DNA of 64,000 nt from Mesodorylaimus sp. YZB2_4. Taxonomy: Eukaryota > Nematoda > Enoplea > Dorylaimida > Dorylaimidae. Under the pieces are notes generated by a model. It was not told where the DNA came from and did not search any database. It worked only from the letters and a program-made list of their open reading frames with translations. The first letter of the stretch is position 1, and the number at the start of each line of letters is the position of its first letter. Location of the stretch: the NCBI GenBank assembly GCA_030248295.1, contig JASANH010001287.1, positions 31,935 to 95,934 of the forward strand. The letters run 5' to 3'. A program made the translations under genes and the position numbers. Below are positions 11,332-20,979 of this stretch, piece by piece.

Positions 11332-11812
11332 GGTGGACATAGGCACACCAGCGCAGGCATAACTAAATCTGGGCGGGTTGCGCGACGATGTAAAATCCGG
11401 AATGGTCGTCCGCGCACGGGTGGGAAACGTTTTTTGCGACGTAGTATGTTTTTCCTTTTACAAGTATAAGCCTAAGTTTTTTGCGGAGAAATCTAAGTTT
11501 TGACTTCTGGCGGGATCTCACGAATGATGGGACCTAGGAGAACTTTAAGAAGAAAATTCGATAGCTCATCATCTCAGGATCATTGTGATATTTCTTGAAT
11601 CATTACAGGACCAAGGGTCGGGGGGATATGTGCCATATCGCCGAAGCAGCAAGTTTTTATGTGTATTTCCATGTAGTTAGATGGGGGTTGAAAATATATT
11701 CTTGACTTTTGTTTCACCATATACTTGGGGGTACTCCTGTCGGCCATACACTTAGGGGTTATTCTTACTTCTGTTGGTCTCAATTTAAAAATGCGTCATG
11801 GACTCATGTGTG
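11332..11812. other. No gene seen
   Basis: Only short open frames without recognisable motifs occur here. This is unassigned spacer between two inverted-repeat elements. Confidence 0.4.
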
Positions 11813-13032
11813 AAGGCTCATTTATACAGGCCACCGAGTTCTCTGTGACAGAGCGGCGCACTGCTTGGAATGGTCCCACATTTTCATGTTCAAGGATTAC
11901 TATACTCTGTCCCAGACTTCACTGGACCCTGAAAACTCGGGGACCAGTATAAATGCACCAAAGTCGGGGAAATGAGTATAAACGCGACCAGGTCTAGGCG
12001 CCCGTACTAAGTCCCCGATCGGTGTACCTGCGCGCTCTGTCCCTGCGTTTTTGCACAAAAGGTCAAAGTTTGTGCGAAACGCAGGGACCCATTTCTATCG
12101 ATTCTAAAAATCGACGATCGTCTCTAAAATTTTGAACAGGGTGTTAGCCGATGCAGTTTTTATAGCTGAATCCGATAATGAAGTCAAAATTTAGGATTAA
12201 GGGCGATTTTTACCTGTATTTCCTTATTTTCTGAGCCTAGTTTTTCGCTTTCAAAGAGCTCACTCCATGATCCTCATATCATTGGCTATGTGTGATTTAT
12301 TGATCGTGTTGTTGAATTCGAGTATTCGATTGATCATTGTGACCATTTGATCAGTCAATATGATCGATCTGATCATTTATATCAATCGATTGATTGATTG
12401 ATCAGGTGAACGGTCATTCAATCTGTTGTTTGATTAACATAATAGTATGATTCATCGATCGTTCATCAGTCTATTATATAGATCAGATCAGCTCATCGTA
12501 TCGATCAGACTAGCTGATCATATCGATCACCCGATCATATCAAACATCGAATTGATCAGTCAGTCATCCGCCGAGTGATCGGGCATCAATCAATCAGTCA
12601 TTCTTATACGATTCTTTCATGATTTTTATTCTTATAGGCCGTATCAATATTTTCCAACTACCCCACTCTAATCGATCAAAAGCACTACAGAAAAGCAACT
12701 GTGCATATGGTTATCACATCGTTCAGTTTTCTCGTATTCTAATCGTATGGGATCACTATCCGGCATAAAGCCCCCGTTTCCAACTGGTTTCCGCCGCGCC
12801 TCGCCTCTTTGTGCAAAAAGCAGGAAATGTTTTCGTCTCTCTAGCGCCTCTCTGGGACAGCGCCTCTCTTAACGCAGGGACAGAGTTCCAGTTTCTGAAA
12901 ACGCAGGACAGTGCGCTCTTGATCAGGGACTCTGGAGGCAGTATAAACGCCCTCGCGGTGACAGAATGGCAGAGAACTCTGTCCTGAGCGCGCAGTCACA
13001 GAGAACTCCGTGGCCAGTATAAATGAGCCTTG
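11813..13032. mobile_element. TIR element with AGGCTCATTTATAC ends
   Basis: The left end AGGCTCATTTATACAGGCCA and the inverted right end (TGGCCAGTATAAATGAGCCT on the top strand) match over about 35 bp, with a TGA repeated outside both ends as a candidate 3-bp target duplication. The interior has several AGTATAAA[TC]G subterminal motifs and no transposase. It is therefore non-autonomous. Its first bases AGGCTC match the ends of the foldback element at 56468. Confidence 0.75.
12285..12600. repeat. GATC/TGATCA-rich low-complexity tract
   Basis: Dozens of GATC, TGATCA and ATCGAT words in irregular order fill this stretch inside the TIR element. There is no fixed period, so it is cryptically simple DNA and not a clean satellite. 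No coding signal. Confidence 0.7.
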
Positions 13033-13111
13033 ACGCAGTATGTAGATTCTGTGTTGTTCTCAAGGTTCGGGTTAAAAGTTCCTGGTGCTCAGCCCCCTTA
13101 TTGCGCCAAAG

Positions 13112-13440
13112 GGGGAAAATGTTTAATTCTAAGATGGGCTCTACTGATGATGAGGTAGAAGAAGCTGGAGGTACTAATCTTGTTTTTGAAGATGCTTGTG
13201 ATCCATTAGATTTTATCGAAGAAATGTTGCAGCTAGCAAGGCGCCGTTCAGTGAAAGCTTGGTGCTCCCTTTGTCTGGCCTCGTTGTGATTCTAGCTTGT
13301 TGATACCGCAAGCGTTTTTTGTGAGGGAATTATTGACGGCTTTTGGATAAGTGATGAAGGTTTTGTGAAGGTTTTTATAGTCACGTGCGACGGGATTCAC
13401 TTTGAGCGTCTGGCAACCCTGGGTCTGGGAGGACACTGCC
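13112..13440 (+). repeat. Dispersed repeat, copy 1, with short Glu-rich ORF
   Basis: This stretch matches 52714-53015 at high identity, including the words GCAAGGCGCCGTTCAGTGAA and GACGGGATTCAC and the end GCGTCTGGCAACCCTG. A short ORF at its start (13113 onward) reads MFNSKMGSTDDEVEEA and ends after SVKAWCSLCLASL. The same start is present in the other copy. It could be the front of an unknown transposase or only a repeat. Confidence 0.7.
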
Positions 13441-14639
13441 AAAAGGATTGGTTTTGAGAACAACTAGGATTCCTGGATCCCTTATAATGCAAAACGGAGT
13501 GATACATGACACCTTTAACAATAGCTCTGCGAGCAAAAACAACGCTGCTGATTCTGCTCCGAAGTTTTTTTTTAAAATCACTGTATAAATCTGGACTGAT
13601 GTTACATAGTTAGAATCAGAGTACATTTCCATTTTCTGTGGAAACGATGAAAAGTGAGTTGTCGTATTACTTGCTATTCCTACATACACAAAGTTTGTTT
13701 TCAAGCAGTTATTGATCAATACTTTTTGCGAGTCATGTGGCATTTAACCCAAATTAAAGAGAACGTTTTTCGGTCACCATCTTATGACGATCGAGCAATT
13801 CCAGAAGAACTTCCGAATGGATCGGGACTACTAGAAAAGATTCGAAAAGTGAAGGCTGTGGCAGTGAGGTTCGTAGCAAGTATGGGGAAGGTCGGCTGTG
13901 TTAGAGGCAGGGAGGGGTCGAGATCAGATCAGATCGCCTAAGCCCGATCTTATTGCGTGTAAGACGGGTCAGGTTTCGGTCGAGTCAGGTGATTAAGTTG
14001 TAGGACTGTTCATGTACATGCAGAACTGCAGGCTGGCTGGACAACTGGCCTGTGCTTCGATACCAGGGCTTGGTCAGTCAGGTCGAGTTAGGTCTTGGTC
14101 CAACCCACAAACAATTTGATAGCTTTTGCTTGCTTCCTTTTCTTTCTTACTGCCGGACCTGAGGTGGGGGGGGGGGGGTTCGAGAGAAAGGGGGGGGTTC
14201 GAGAGAAGAACTGCGTTTTAGAGATCTTTGGAAAGCTCCAGGACATCTTTGAAGAACTTTAGAAAAATTTAACTTCGAAGTAACGCCGCTTCAAACTGCA
14301 AAAATGTCCTTGCAGTATTCTAGAAAACAGTAAATTGGGTATGGCCTCCCAGGACTCATTCCTGAGGGCTCATAGCAATTGCGGCAGTTTTGGTCTGTGC
14401 AGCGTAGAATCATGCGTAATAGGCAGCGAGAGTGGCAGGAGCGCGCATTCCACATGGCTATCTCATAAACAGTAGAGACAGGTTCTGTAGTCCCAATATC
14501 ATCTAGTTCTAAAATTTTCCAAGTTTTTCCTCCCGATGAATTATGAGAATTATCGCGGGGATTGCGCTTTAAGTACGACAAGAACATTATCCAAAAGTCC
14601 TTTGACAGAAAGTTCGCCTACCGTTACGTCTGCGACATA
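13441..14639. other. No gene seen; G-rich microsatellite
   Basis: No supported gene. Near 14164-14210 two long G runs are followed by TTCGAGAGAA in tandem. The remaining open frames lack motifs. Confidence 0.4.
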
Positions 14640-15208
14640 GGTGCTGTAATCGGCAAGTCGTTCAAGCAAGTGCATGTCGAAATGGGGATCGCACTAGACG
14701 AGCGTGACTGTGATGGGAGAAATGCGGACTAAGTAGCGCTCTCTGGACTCCAGCCAGCGAACTTATCATCTTCGTCAGTGCCTTGATCTGTGCACTAGCA
14801 CAGCCTTGCAAAGTTTGAATTAATCTGCGTTTTTTCTCAGGCTTTGCTGTAATTTTACGTCTGTCATGACTAATTCGTTAGATCTGTTCGCGTTTTCACA
14901 GTGGATTTTTTAAGAGCAGTAAAGTCTAGAGTGAAGCGATGTTTCCAAAGTGCATCCTAGCCCCTCTTTTCGGCCGACTTGAAGTGAATTGGGTGGGTCA
15001 TGCCACATGGTGTTTTGAGTGCACATGCCCAGGGAAATATTCGAGGGGCCAACAAAATAAGTGTTCACAGAGGTGAAGATGATAAGTTCGCTGGCTGGAG
15101 TCCAGAGAGCGCTACTTAGTCCGCATTTCTCCCATCACAGTCACGCTCGTCTAGTGCGATCCCCATTTCGACATGCACTTGCTTGAACGACTTGCCGATT
15201 ACAGCACC
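14640..15208. repeat. Inverted repeat, 134-bp arms
   Basis: Arms 14640-14773 and 15075-15208 are almost perfect reverse complements around a 301-bp spacer. One end reads GTGCTGTAATCGGCAAGTCG. It is likely another foldback element, unrelated in sequence to the CATGGCTATA family. No target duplication was recognised. Confidence 0.75.
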
Positions 15209-15770
15209 TCTGCACACCCGCACATTGAAGTCTATCTGCAACTTCGCAGCTCAGGCTACACCACATCAGATCAATCGCAAGCTTTTGCCTCCCACTATGT
15301 GGTTGCTTTATAGTAATGTCATATGTATTCTTTTTCGATATTCTGGTACCGACTCTAGAGTGCCCAGCGTCTTTTTAAGTCGGATAAAGATGATGAGATT
15401 AATCTCGTATGTAATCATGAGTTACCTTGGTCGCCTAGTCGATGCGAGTAGCAGATTATTTGAAGCTCTTTTTCTATTAACCATTCTAGCTTACGGAGAA
15501 CTTTTGCAGATATGCTCTTCAATATCCGGGCAAAGCAAAACTTTGATTGGTGGAAAAAAAGTAATCGCTAGTAAACTTGGCCAGCTATCGTCAAGCTTCT
15601 TGATATCCTGTAGCTTTCTTTGACGTCATCTTATTAAAATACCTGCGATCAACTGGCCTTGCAAGCCTTCCAATCTTGCAATTTGATTTCCGTGATCCTT
15701 CTTTGCCTATGATAACCGTATTATGTAGAGGATTGAGGATCAGCGGGGAATTACCTTCGCCATAAGGCTA
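15209..15770. other. Spacer with one unassigned ORF
   Basis: An open frame at 15183-15623 (+) would encode a hydrophobic 146-residue product that starts inside the inverted-repeat arm. Codon use and composition give no clear support and no family is recognised. Confidence 0.3.
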
Positions 15771-15909
15771 AAATGTACGTGCACATGCTGCACAGGTCAT
15801 CGTCGTGATTTGTGTTGTGTGCGGCGGGCCTAAAAAGAAGTGATGATGTAATTGTCGCTGTCAACCACATGCGAAAATTACATCGCTAACTGTTGACAGC
15901 CAGACTTAC

Positions 15910-16619
15910 TTGGGTGAGGGCGTGGTGTTGGTCGTCGGGGTGCTGGCGGTGGTCGGAGCGGTGGTCGTCGGGGCGGTGGTCGGGGCGAGGCGGTGGTCGG
16001 GGCGAGGCGGCCGCGGCCGATGGTCTGGCCGGGCCTAGAAAGAAGATTTGGGTGAGTGAGGGCGAGCCTGGGAGGCTCCAAGTAGCCAGACTTACCGTTT
16101 GGGCAGGGCGGTGGTCGTCGGGGCGGTGGTTGGGGCGAGGCGGCCGCGGCCGATGGTCTGGCCGGGCCTAGAAAGAAGATTTGGGTGAGTGAGGGCGAGC
16201 CTGGGAGGCTCCAAGTAGCCAGACTTACCGTTTGGGCAGGGCGGTGGTCGTCGGGGCGGGCCTACAAAGCAGAATGGGGTGAGTGAGGGTGACAGGGTAC
16301 ACACAGGATAACAAAGTCTTACTTACTCGAAATGGCACTCCGGGAGGACATATTCGACGCAAGCACAAATGGCTGGTGTTACGCCGAGTGCGTGCGCCAA
16401 CTCGGGAAACAACGATCCGAGTTTGACAGGGCAGCACCTGATGGTCGTGACTGCCCTGAAGTCCATTGTGGCCACCGTCGAGTGACAATGGATGGCCAAT
16501 AATTCGGAGAGCCCCAGACGGCCCTCGCACACTGCGAGTGTATCATCGGAACACTCGCAGTCGCCGCGGATGTTAGCGGCGCCGACCAAAAGAAAAAAGA
16601 AAATAATTTCAGCGACCAT
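15910..16619 (-). CDS. Small secreted/membrane Cys-rich protein with Thr/Pro stalk exons (paralog A)
   Basis: Translation from ATG 16619 gives a signal peptide (hydrophobic IIFFFLLVGAA), then a Cys-rich domain with CECSDDTLAVCEG, a central CH, CCPVKLGSLFPEL and ICACVEYVLPEC. Exon 1 ends at 16327 in phase 2 with donor GTAAGT. Further exons bounded by TAG and GTAAGT are 16261-16229 (33 nt), 16167-16096 (72 nt) and 16034-15910 (125 nt); they encode Pro/Thr-rich stalk sequence such as APTTTALPK. Exons and introns are tandem duplicates of one another. The domain is clearly paralogous to the gene at 17411-17952, with the same intron position and phase. No membrane anchor was found downstream, although a possible extra exon begins near 15830. 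The last exon contains a 17-bp duplication that changes its frame. Function unknown; it resembles a mucin-stalked surface protein. Confidence 0.7.
15974..16260. repeat. 133-bp tandem duplication of exon-intron units
   Basis: A unit of 133 bp containing half an exon, a 61-bp intron and half the next exon is repeated: AGCCAGACTTACCG occurs at 16084 and 16217, and the rest aligns at the same offset. Within the left part, a 17-bp word (CGGTGGTCGGGGCGAGG) occurs twice in tandem at 15974-16007. Confidence 0.85.
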
Positions 16620-16659
16620 TTTCGTATTCAACCGTTCTTGCTGAGAATCAAAGCGCAAA

Positions 16660-17410
16660 TGATGAGCTTGGCCGGCTTTGCCTGCATTGCTATCACGGCC
16701 GAGGCGGGCGATGCGACCCGTGGTCGCCAGACAGGTGCCATCTAATGGCCTAAGCTAGTGCAAAAACTGCAAGGGACTTACAGTTTTTGGAATTTCGGGC
16801 TGATCTAATCGTAGCTCGCCTTCGTTTTGAGGGCGTCGCTCCAGCTATAGCGACGTGGCTCGCTCGCTGTTTGCAGACCATTGCTTAGGCCAGTTCTTAA
16901 AAAGAGGCTGATGTTGTATCTCTTATTTCGTGTTTTGGCGAGAAGGATGTGAAGCCCATGTTTTGGCTTTTGGCCATCCGTCGGTGAGCTGGCTAGCATA
17001 AAGTGCGGCGAGTGCTGTCACTGTTAATCGCTCGCGCAAAAAACGAGAAAACTTTGCTATGAAACCCGCCAAGGACAAGGTCCACATTTTCCGTGCCCGC
17101 ACCCCCCTCTCCGCTCTGAAGCATCGCCGCTACAGCCTTCCCGCAATAAGTCGCTAGTCAAACTCGAACGCCTGTCTTCTATGGCGGAATTTGCATATCA
17201 CATGTATCCAGCACGGACTGTGCGCCGCTCATATTAGAGGTGTCGGCGGGGGGGGGGGGCCCGCAAGCTAGGTCGACTAGGTGCGAGACAAAGAAACTGG
17301 ATTGCCAAAAAAACACAACTGCTGAAGCAGGCAGTGTGTCGCATAAAGACAATCGTGGAAGGTTGCGTCCAGTTGTGTTCGTATTTTCGTGCAGCAAGTG
17401 GAGTGAAAAA
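16660..17410. promoter_or_regulatory. Shared spacer between two divergent paralogs
   Basis: The two membrane-protein genes point away from each other across about 790 bp, so both promoters should lie here. I see no clear TATA box that I would stand behind. A run of 11 G at 17250-17260 lies near the start of the right-hand gene. Confidence 0.35.
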
Positions 17411-17952
17411 ATGATTCGTATTTTCGTGCTCATTTCCTTGATTTTGCAATCGGGGCAATCGTTCAATGGCTGCAAATGCGGCACTAACACTATTTTTTGC
17501 GCCGGCAACATTAGGCTCGGTGATATCATATTGGCCGAGTGTCACAACGACGCCGTGGAACTTCAATTCGCGTTCGGTTCTCAGCTCGAATTCTGTCCGA
17601 TCGATTTGACGCACCTGTTCCCTTCGCTCAAATCATTGGTCGGTGTCAATAACGAGATCTGTCGTTGTATTTTGGGCAATTTTGACGATTGCGCCCCGAG
17701 GTAAGGAAAAAGTCAGTCCAGTCCCTGTTGTGCGTTGGACACTGGGCACGGATGGGGGAGGGGGGGTGGGCCGGCCAAGAAACTGCATCGTTGTAACATT
17801 TTCAGTTCTGCCTCTCGCTTGACTAGTGCTAACTTTTCAGTCGATTCACCTCGACGTTTCCGACGCGAACCAGTGGCGCCGCATCGGGCGCGAAAGAAAT
17901 CGTCGCGTTGCTCGCAACGGTGGTTGTGATCGTTTTGGTGAGACGAAATTGA
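17411..17952 (+). CDS. Small type I membrane Cys-rich protein (paralog B)
   Basis: Exon 1 (17411-17700) starts MIRIFVLISLILQSGQS, a signal peptide, followed by a domain with CKCGTNTIFCAG, ECH, FCPIDLTHLFPSL and ICRCILGNFDDC. It ends in phase 2 at CCCCGAG/GTAAGG. Joining to the acceptor CTTTTCAG at 17840 gives exon 2 (17841-17952), which encodes a short Ser/Thr linker and one membrane span, IVALLATVVVIVLV, ending RRN and TGA. Together they give a complete protein of about 133 residues with signal peptide, ectodomain, anchor and basic tail. Eight or more cysteines align with paralog A, whose exon 1 also ends in phase 2. I do not recognise the family. The topology suggests a surface receptor, ligand or viral accessory glycoprotein. 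The splice join is inferred from sequence. Confidence 0.75.
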
Positions 17953-18098
17953 GAAATTTGTGGACGAAGCATGGCTGTCGCTGCGGTTGTTGCTCCGTTG
18001 TGAAGATATTACTTTCGTGCGGTTGTGTTTTGTGTGGAGTTTGAATGTGTTTTCTGGGATGTGTGGAAATGATCAAATAGAACTGTAGAAACATTCAG

Positions 18099-18294
18099 AG
18101 CAGAATTGGATGCAGTATTGGGTGAATTGGAGCGAGTCACGAAGTACTACAAAAGGCTCCAACAACAAACACATGTGTTAGAGAGCATGTGCGTGCGGGC
18201 CTTTTGCACCCTCCTACTGCTACTTGCTGTAGCTATCATTGTTTCGTTCATCTACTGCCCATTCGTTCGCAGGCTCCTATGCAGGCGGAGTTGA
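18099..18294 (+). CDS. Terminal exon: coiled coil plus membrane anchor
   Basis: After an acceptor-like CATTCAG at 18092-18098 the frame reads AELDAVLGELERVTKYYKRL (heptad-like Leu/Val spacing), then a hydrophobic span LLLLLAVAIIVSFIYC and a basic tail FVRRLLCRRS ending at TGA 18292-18294. No ATG lies upstream in frame, so it is best read as the last exon of a spliced gene; its partner exon is not identified. A membrane-proximal helix followed by an anchor and a short basic tail is the typical end of a fusion glycoprotein or single-pass receptor. It ends only 14 bp before the envelope-like start at 18309. Confidence 0.5.
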
Positions 18295-18308
18295 CTGATT
18301 GCTCGACA

Positions 18309-19815
18309 ATGTCTATGTCACTGATCGTTTGGTTCACGATCGCAAGGGCCGGTGCCTACGCCTTCGACCAGTCGAGATACATTTCTTGTGGCAAAGCTCA
18401 GAGTGGGCACTATGTCCGCATACCTGAACGAGTGAACTGCACGGTGCCAAAGAAACAACAAGTTGAGTTCACCGATGTCAAAGTTTGGATTCCGACACAC
18501 AAAATGGCTACTGTCGAGGCCTGGAAATGTTTGGTGAAGAAGAGGAAAGTGTGCACCTGGACAGGGGTCTTCGGGTCGTATGGTGTCCTCAGTGACCACT
18601 CGTGGACCGAAGCTGTGTCTCGGCAAGACTGTCGCACTGCTGTTGAACGAAAGACTGCCTTTAGCTCGCCATTGCTGGAGCAGCATCCCCGCCTGTGGAC
18701 GACCAACAGGACCATGACTGTTGCGTACACGTGGTGCTGCAAAGAAGTCTGCAGCGAGGTCAGCAATTTCATAGTCCAAGTCGGAACAATCGGCTCAGTT
18801 GACGGGGTGAAGCTTCTCTCTGATTTGGACGATGCGTCACGATGCCACGTCTCCACGGGATCGTGCACCACTGTCGATGGCATAGTCATCTGGAATCAGA
18901 CACTTACGCCCCCTTGTGACTTCGAGGAAAAAGGGAAATACGCGGCTATGATGACAGACAAACACGTCATTATTGAAGGGCTGACAGGGGCATTTACGAT
19001 AGCACGCGGGACACCACACCATTTTCCCAATACCACGTGTTTGCCACGGGGCACACGTTTCACTGAGCAGGGACCTGCGATACTATTCCTGGCCAGGCCG
19101 CAGCAGAAATCTTCTGCCAGCAACGTGGGATTGATTGTCTCACGCAATCTAACAGACGACCTGTCAGCTGGCGTGTGCTCGACGACAGCAGAACGGGACT
19201 GTTGCTGAGAGCCTCGTTGAGGAAGCCTCTGCTGGCCCCCTGGGTGAGGCAGGACAGGCCGCACACTGTTTGCCGAAATGAGCCCATCAATCGCCACTTG
19301 GGAACGATCTGTTTCTGGCCTCGCTGCCTGAAACAGGTATAGACTGATTGGGCGGAGATTCGTCCAGGTCGCGCAACTCACTTACATAGAACTGCAGCAG
19401 TCCGCAAGCTCGCTTGCAGCAACACCTTGCCAGAACACACTCCTTTGCAGAAGTCAAACAGGTGCAGAACCGCACGAAACAGCGCTCAACGCATCCACAC
19501 CCGCCGCGGGCGTTTACTGGACGAGGTGGCTCAGGATCGACTGCAATTGGGATTTCGAAAACGGTGGGGGGCAGCCTCCGGGCCATTCTTCGAATAGGAC
19601 TTCTCATAACCAAACATGTGCGCAACGCGGTTAAATATTCGAATTTGACGCCTCAGGCATCATCAGCCGTGCAAGGTTCACGTCACTTGGAGCGCAACCG
19701 TCCCAGTCTAATGAGCTCGTACAATTCTGCCAATCAGACCCAACGACAGTCGAAGTCGTTGGGTCTGACGCGTGCGCACCAGAGCACTACGGAGACGGTG
19801 TCAGACAGTAACTAG
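18309..19815 (+). pseudogene. Virus-envelope-like glycoprotein, broken
   Basis: From ATG 18309 the frame is open to TGA 19206-19208 (about 299 residues). It has a signal peptide (SLIVWFTIARAGA), many cysteines, including a WCC, and five N-glycosylation sequons (NCT, NRT, NQT, NTT, NLT). Glycoprotein-like coding continues beyond the stop in other frames: a short Cys-containing stretch to about 19345 ending at a donor-like CAG/GTATAG, then a frame covering about 19355-19630 and another to about 19815 with Cys and Asn-x-Ser/Thr sites. At least two frame breaks are present. Cys spacing and length recall ectodomains of negative-strand RNA virus or retroelement envelope proteins, but I cannot name the family. 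No fusion peptide or anchor was placed with confidence. It sits between membrane-protein genes and a transposase, all on the plus strand. It is an old genomic copy, not an intact virus gene. Confidence 0.6.
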
Positions 19816-19909
19816 ATCGTGACTGATTGCTGGAACCCCTTGCGTGAAACCTTTCGCAGACACAAGGTATGAATAAGCTCGCCTAAAGACGGGTCATGGC
19901 GATACGGAG

Positions 19910-20977
19910 ATGGCGTCCGCTGGAAAGTTAGTGCAATTAAACGTACGACTTCTATCAGAAGACTTGGAACGAATCAAAGCTCTATGTGAGACCAGGAAAT
20001 CTTTCCGTTATAACGAATCCTTGGGTGATACCGTAGCTTTCCTGCTTCGTTTTTATGAAGAACACGAGTCCTCATTTCGAACGCCTCGGCAACAATCAGT
20101 AACGGCGTCTACGCCTAGACGCCAACCCGGAAGCATGTTCGCCGAAGAAACATTTCGAGAAGAGCAACCTTCTTGGCCAGCAAGCTCGCGCAGCAGCCGA
20201 GATCAAAAGCGTCACGCCGAGGAAACTCCGTTCAAGCAACCAGTCTCACTCCGCGGTGCTCCCCCAGCAGCTTCTCGAAGATTGGATTTTGAGGAGCGAG
20301 ACGAGTCGGACGAAGAAGATGTGCTGAACCTAACATTCAACAAGGCCGACCAAGACGTGCATGAGTTTTTGGATGAGGAGGAGGCGGAAGAGTATGATGC
20401 CGACGAGTACGTTGCGGCTCAAATGCAAGCGCCGCCACTCGACACTACGACGACCAGTCTCGACGTCGTCAAAGACCTGCCTCCATTCTCAAAGATGGCA
20501 ACAGCGGCCAAATCAGCCAAAAAACCTACCCCCGCAACCAAGCTGCCGTGGAGAATGCGTCAAGACACAGACGTCATGTCAACGGAAGCCTCGTCCGCGA
20601 GGCGTACGCAGAACGTTCGTTTCGACTACAGTAAGTCCACGAAATTATTGCCTAAAGGATATTACGAAGAGTTCAGTCGCGACACTAAGTGTCGACTACA
20701 CAGGCCCAGGCAACCTGACAACAACTACAACGGCTATGTTCCACCACGGTTATCAAAGAACAAAAGAGCGCAGCCTCGCCATATAAGTCCAGCGCTAGTT
20801 GTAGAAGCACAACGCTTGATAGCCGAATTGAATCAAATAGCCAAATTGATTTCTCCGAAGTGCTACGACGCACACTGTCCCAACATGAACGATTTCTCCA
20901 CAATCAAGAAGGATACAATAGTAAGCTCTTGGGCAGCAGACATCATTCCAAAACATTATCCAAATATCTTATCTTAG
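19910..20977 (+). CDS. N-terminal part of a second Kolobok-like element protein (RHH-like domain)
   Basis: The 355-residue frame from ATG 19910 begins with LVQLNVRLLSEDLERIKALC and continues with a second helix ending FLLRFYEEHESS; strand-helix-helix is what a ribbon-helix-helix-like DNA-binding domain looks like. An acidic, low-complexity middle follows (DEEEAEEYDADEY) and then a basic Pro/Lys-rich part. The frame overlaps the transposase C-terminal frame at 20860-20977, so the two are either joined by splicing (donor-like GTAAGC at 20921) or split by a frameshift. Some transposases of this type carry a similar N-terminal domain before the Cys block. The central catalytic region that should follow is missing. 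Confidence 0.5.
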   Translation: MASAGKLVQLNVRLLSEDLERIKALCETRKSFRYNESLGDTVAFLLRFYEEHESSFRTPRQQSVTASTPRRQPGSMFAEETFREEQPSWPASSRSSRDQKRHAEETPFKQPVSLRGAPPAASRRLDFEERDESDEEDVLNLTFNKADQDVHEFLDEEEAEEYDADEYVAAQMQAPPLDTTTTSLDVVKDLPPFSKMATAAKSAKKPTPATKLPWRMRQDTDVMSTEASSARRTQNVRFDYSKSTKLLPKGYYEEFSRDTKCRLHRPRQPDNNYNGYVPPRLSKNKRAQPRHISPALVVEAQRLIAELNQIAKLISPKCYDAHCPNMNDFSTIKKDTIVSSWAADIIPKHYPNILS

Positions 20978-20979
20978 AG

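Noticed and set aside
15183-15623. Hydrophobic 146-codon ORF as a membrane protein
   Set aside because: It begins inside an inverted-repeat arm and shows neither motif nor coding pattern.
18318-18889. Two minus-strand ORFs of about 155 codons
   Set aside because: Antisense shadows of the glycoprotein frame, without motifs.
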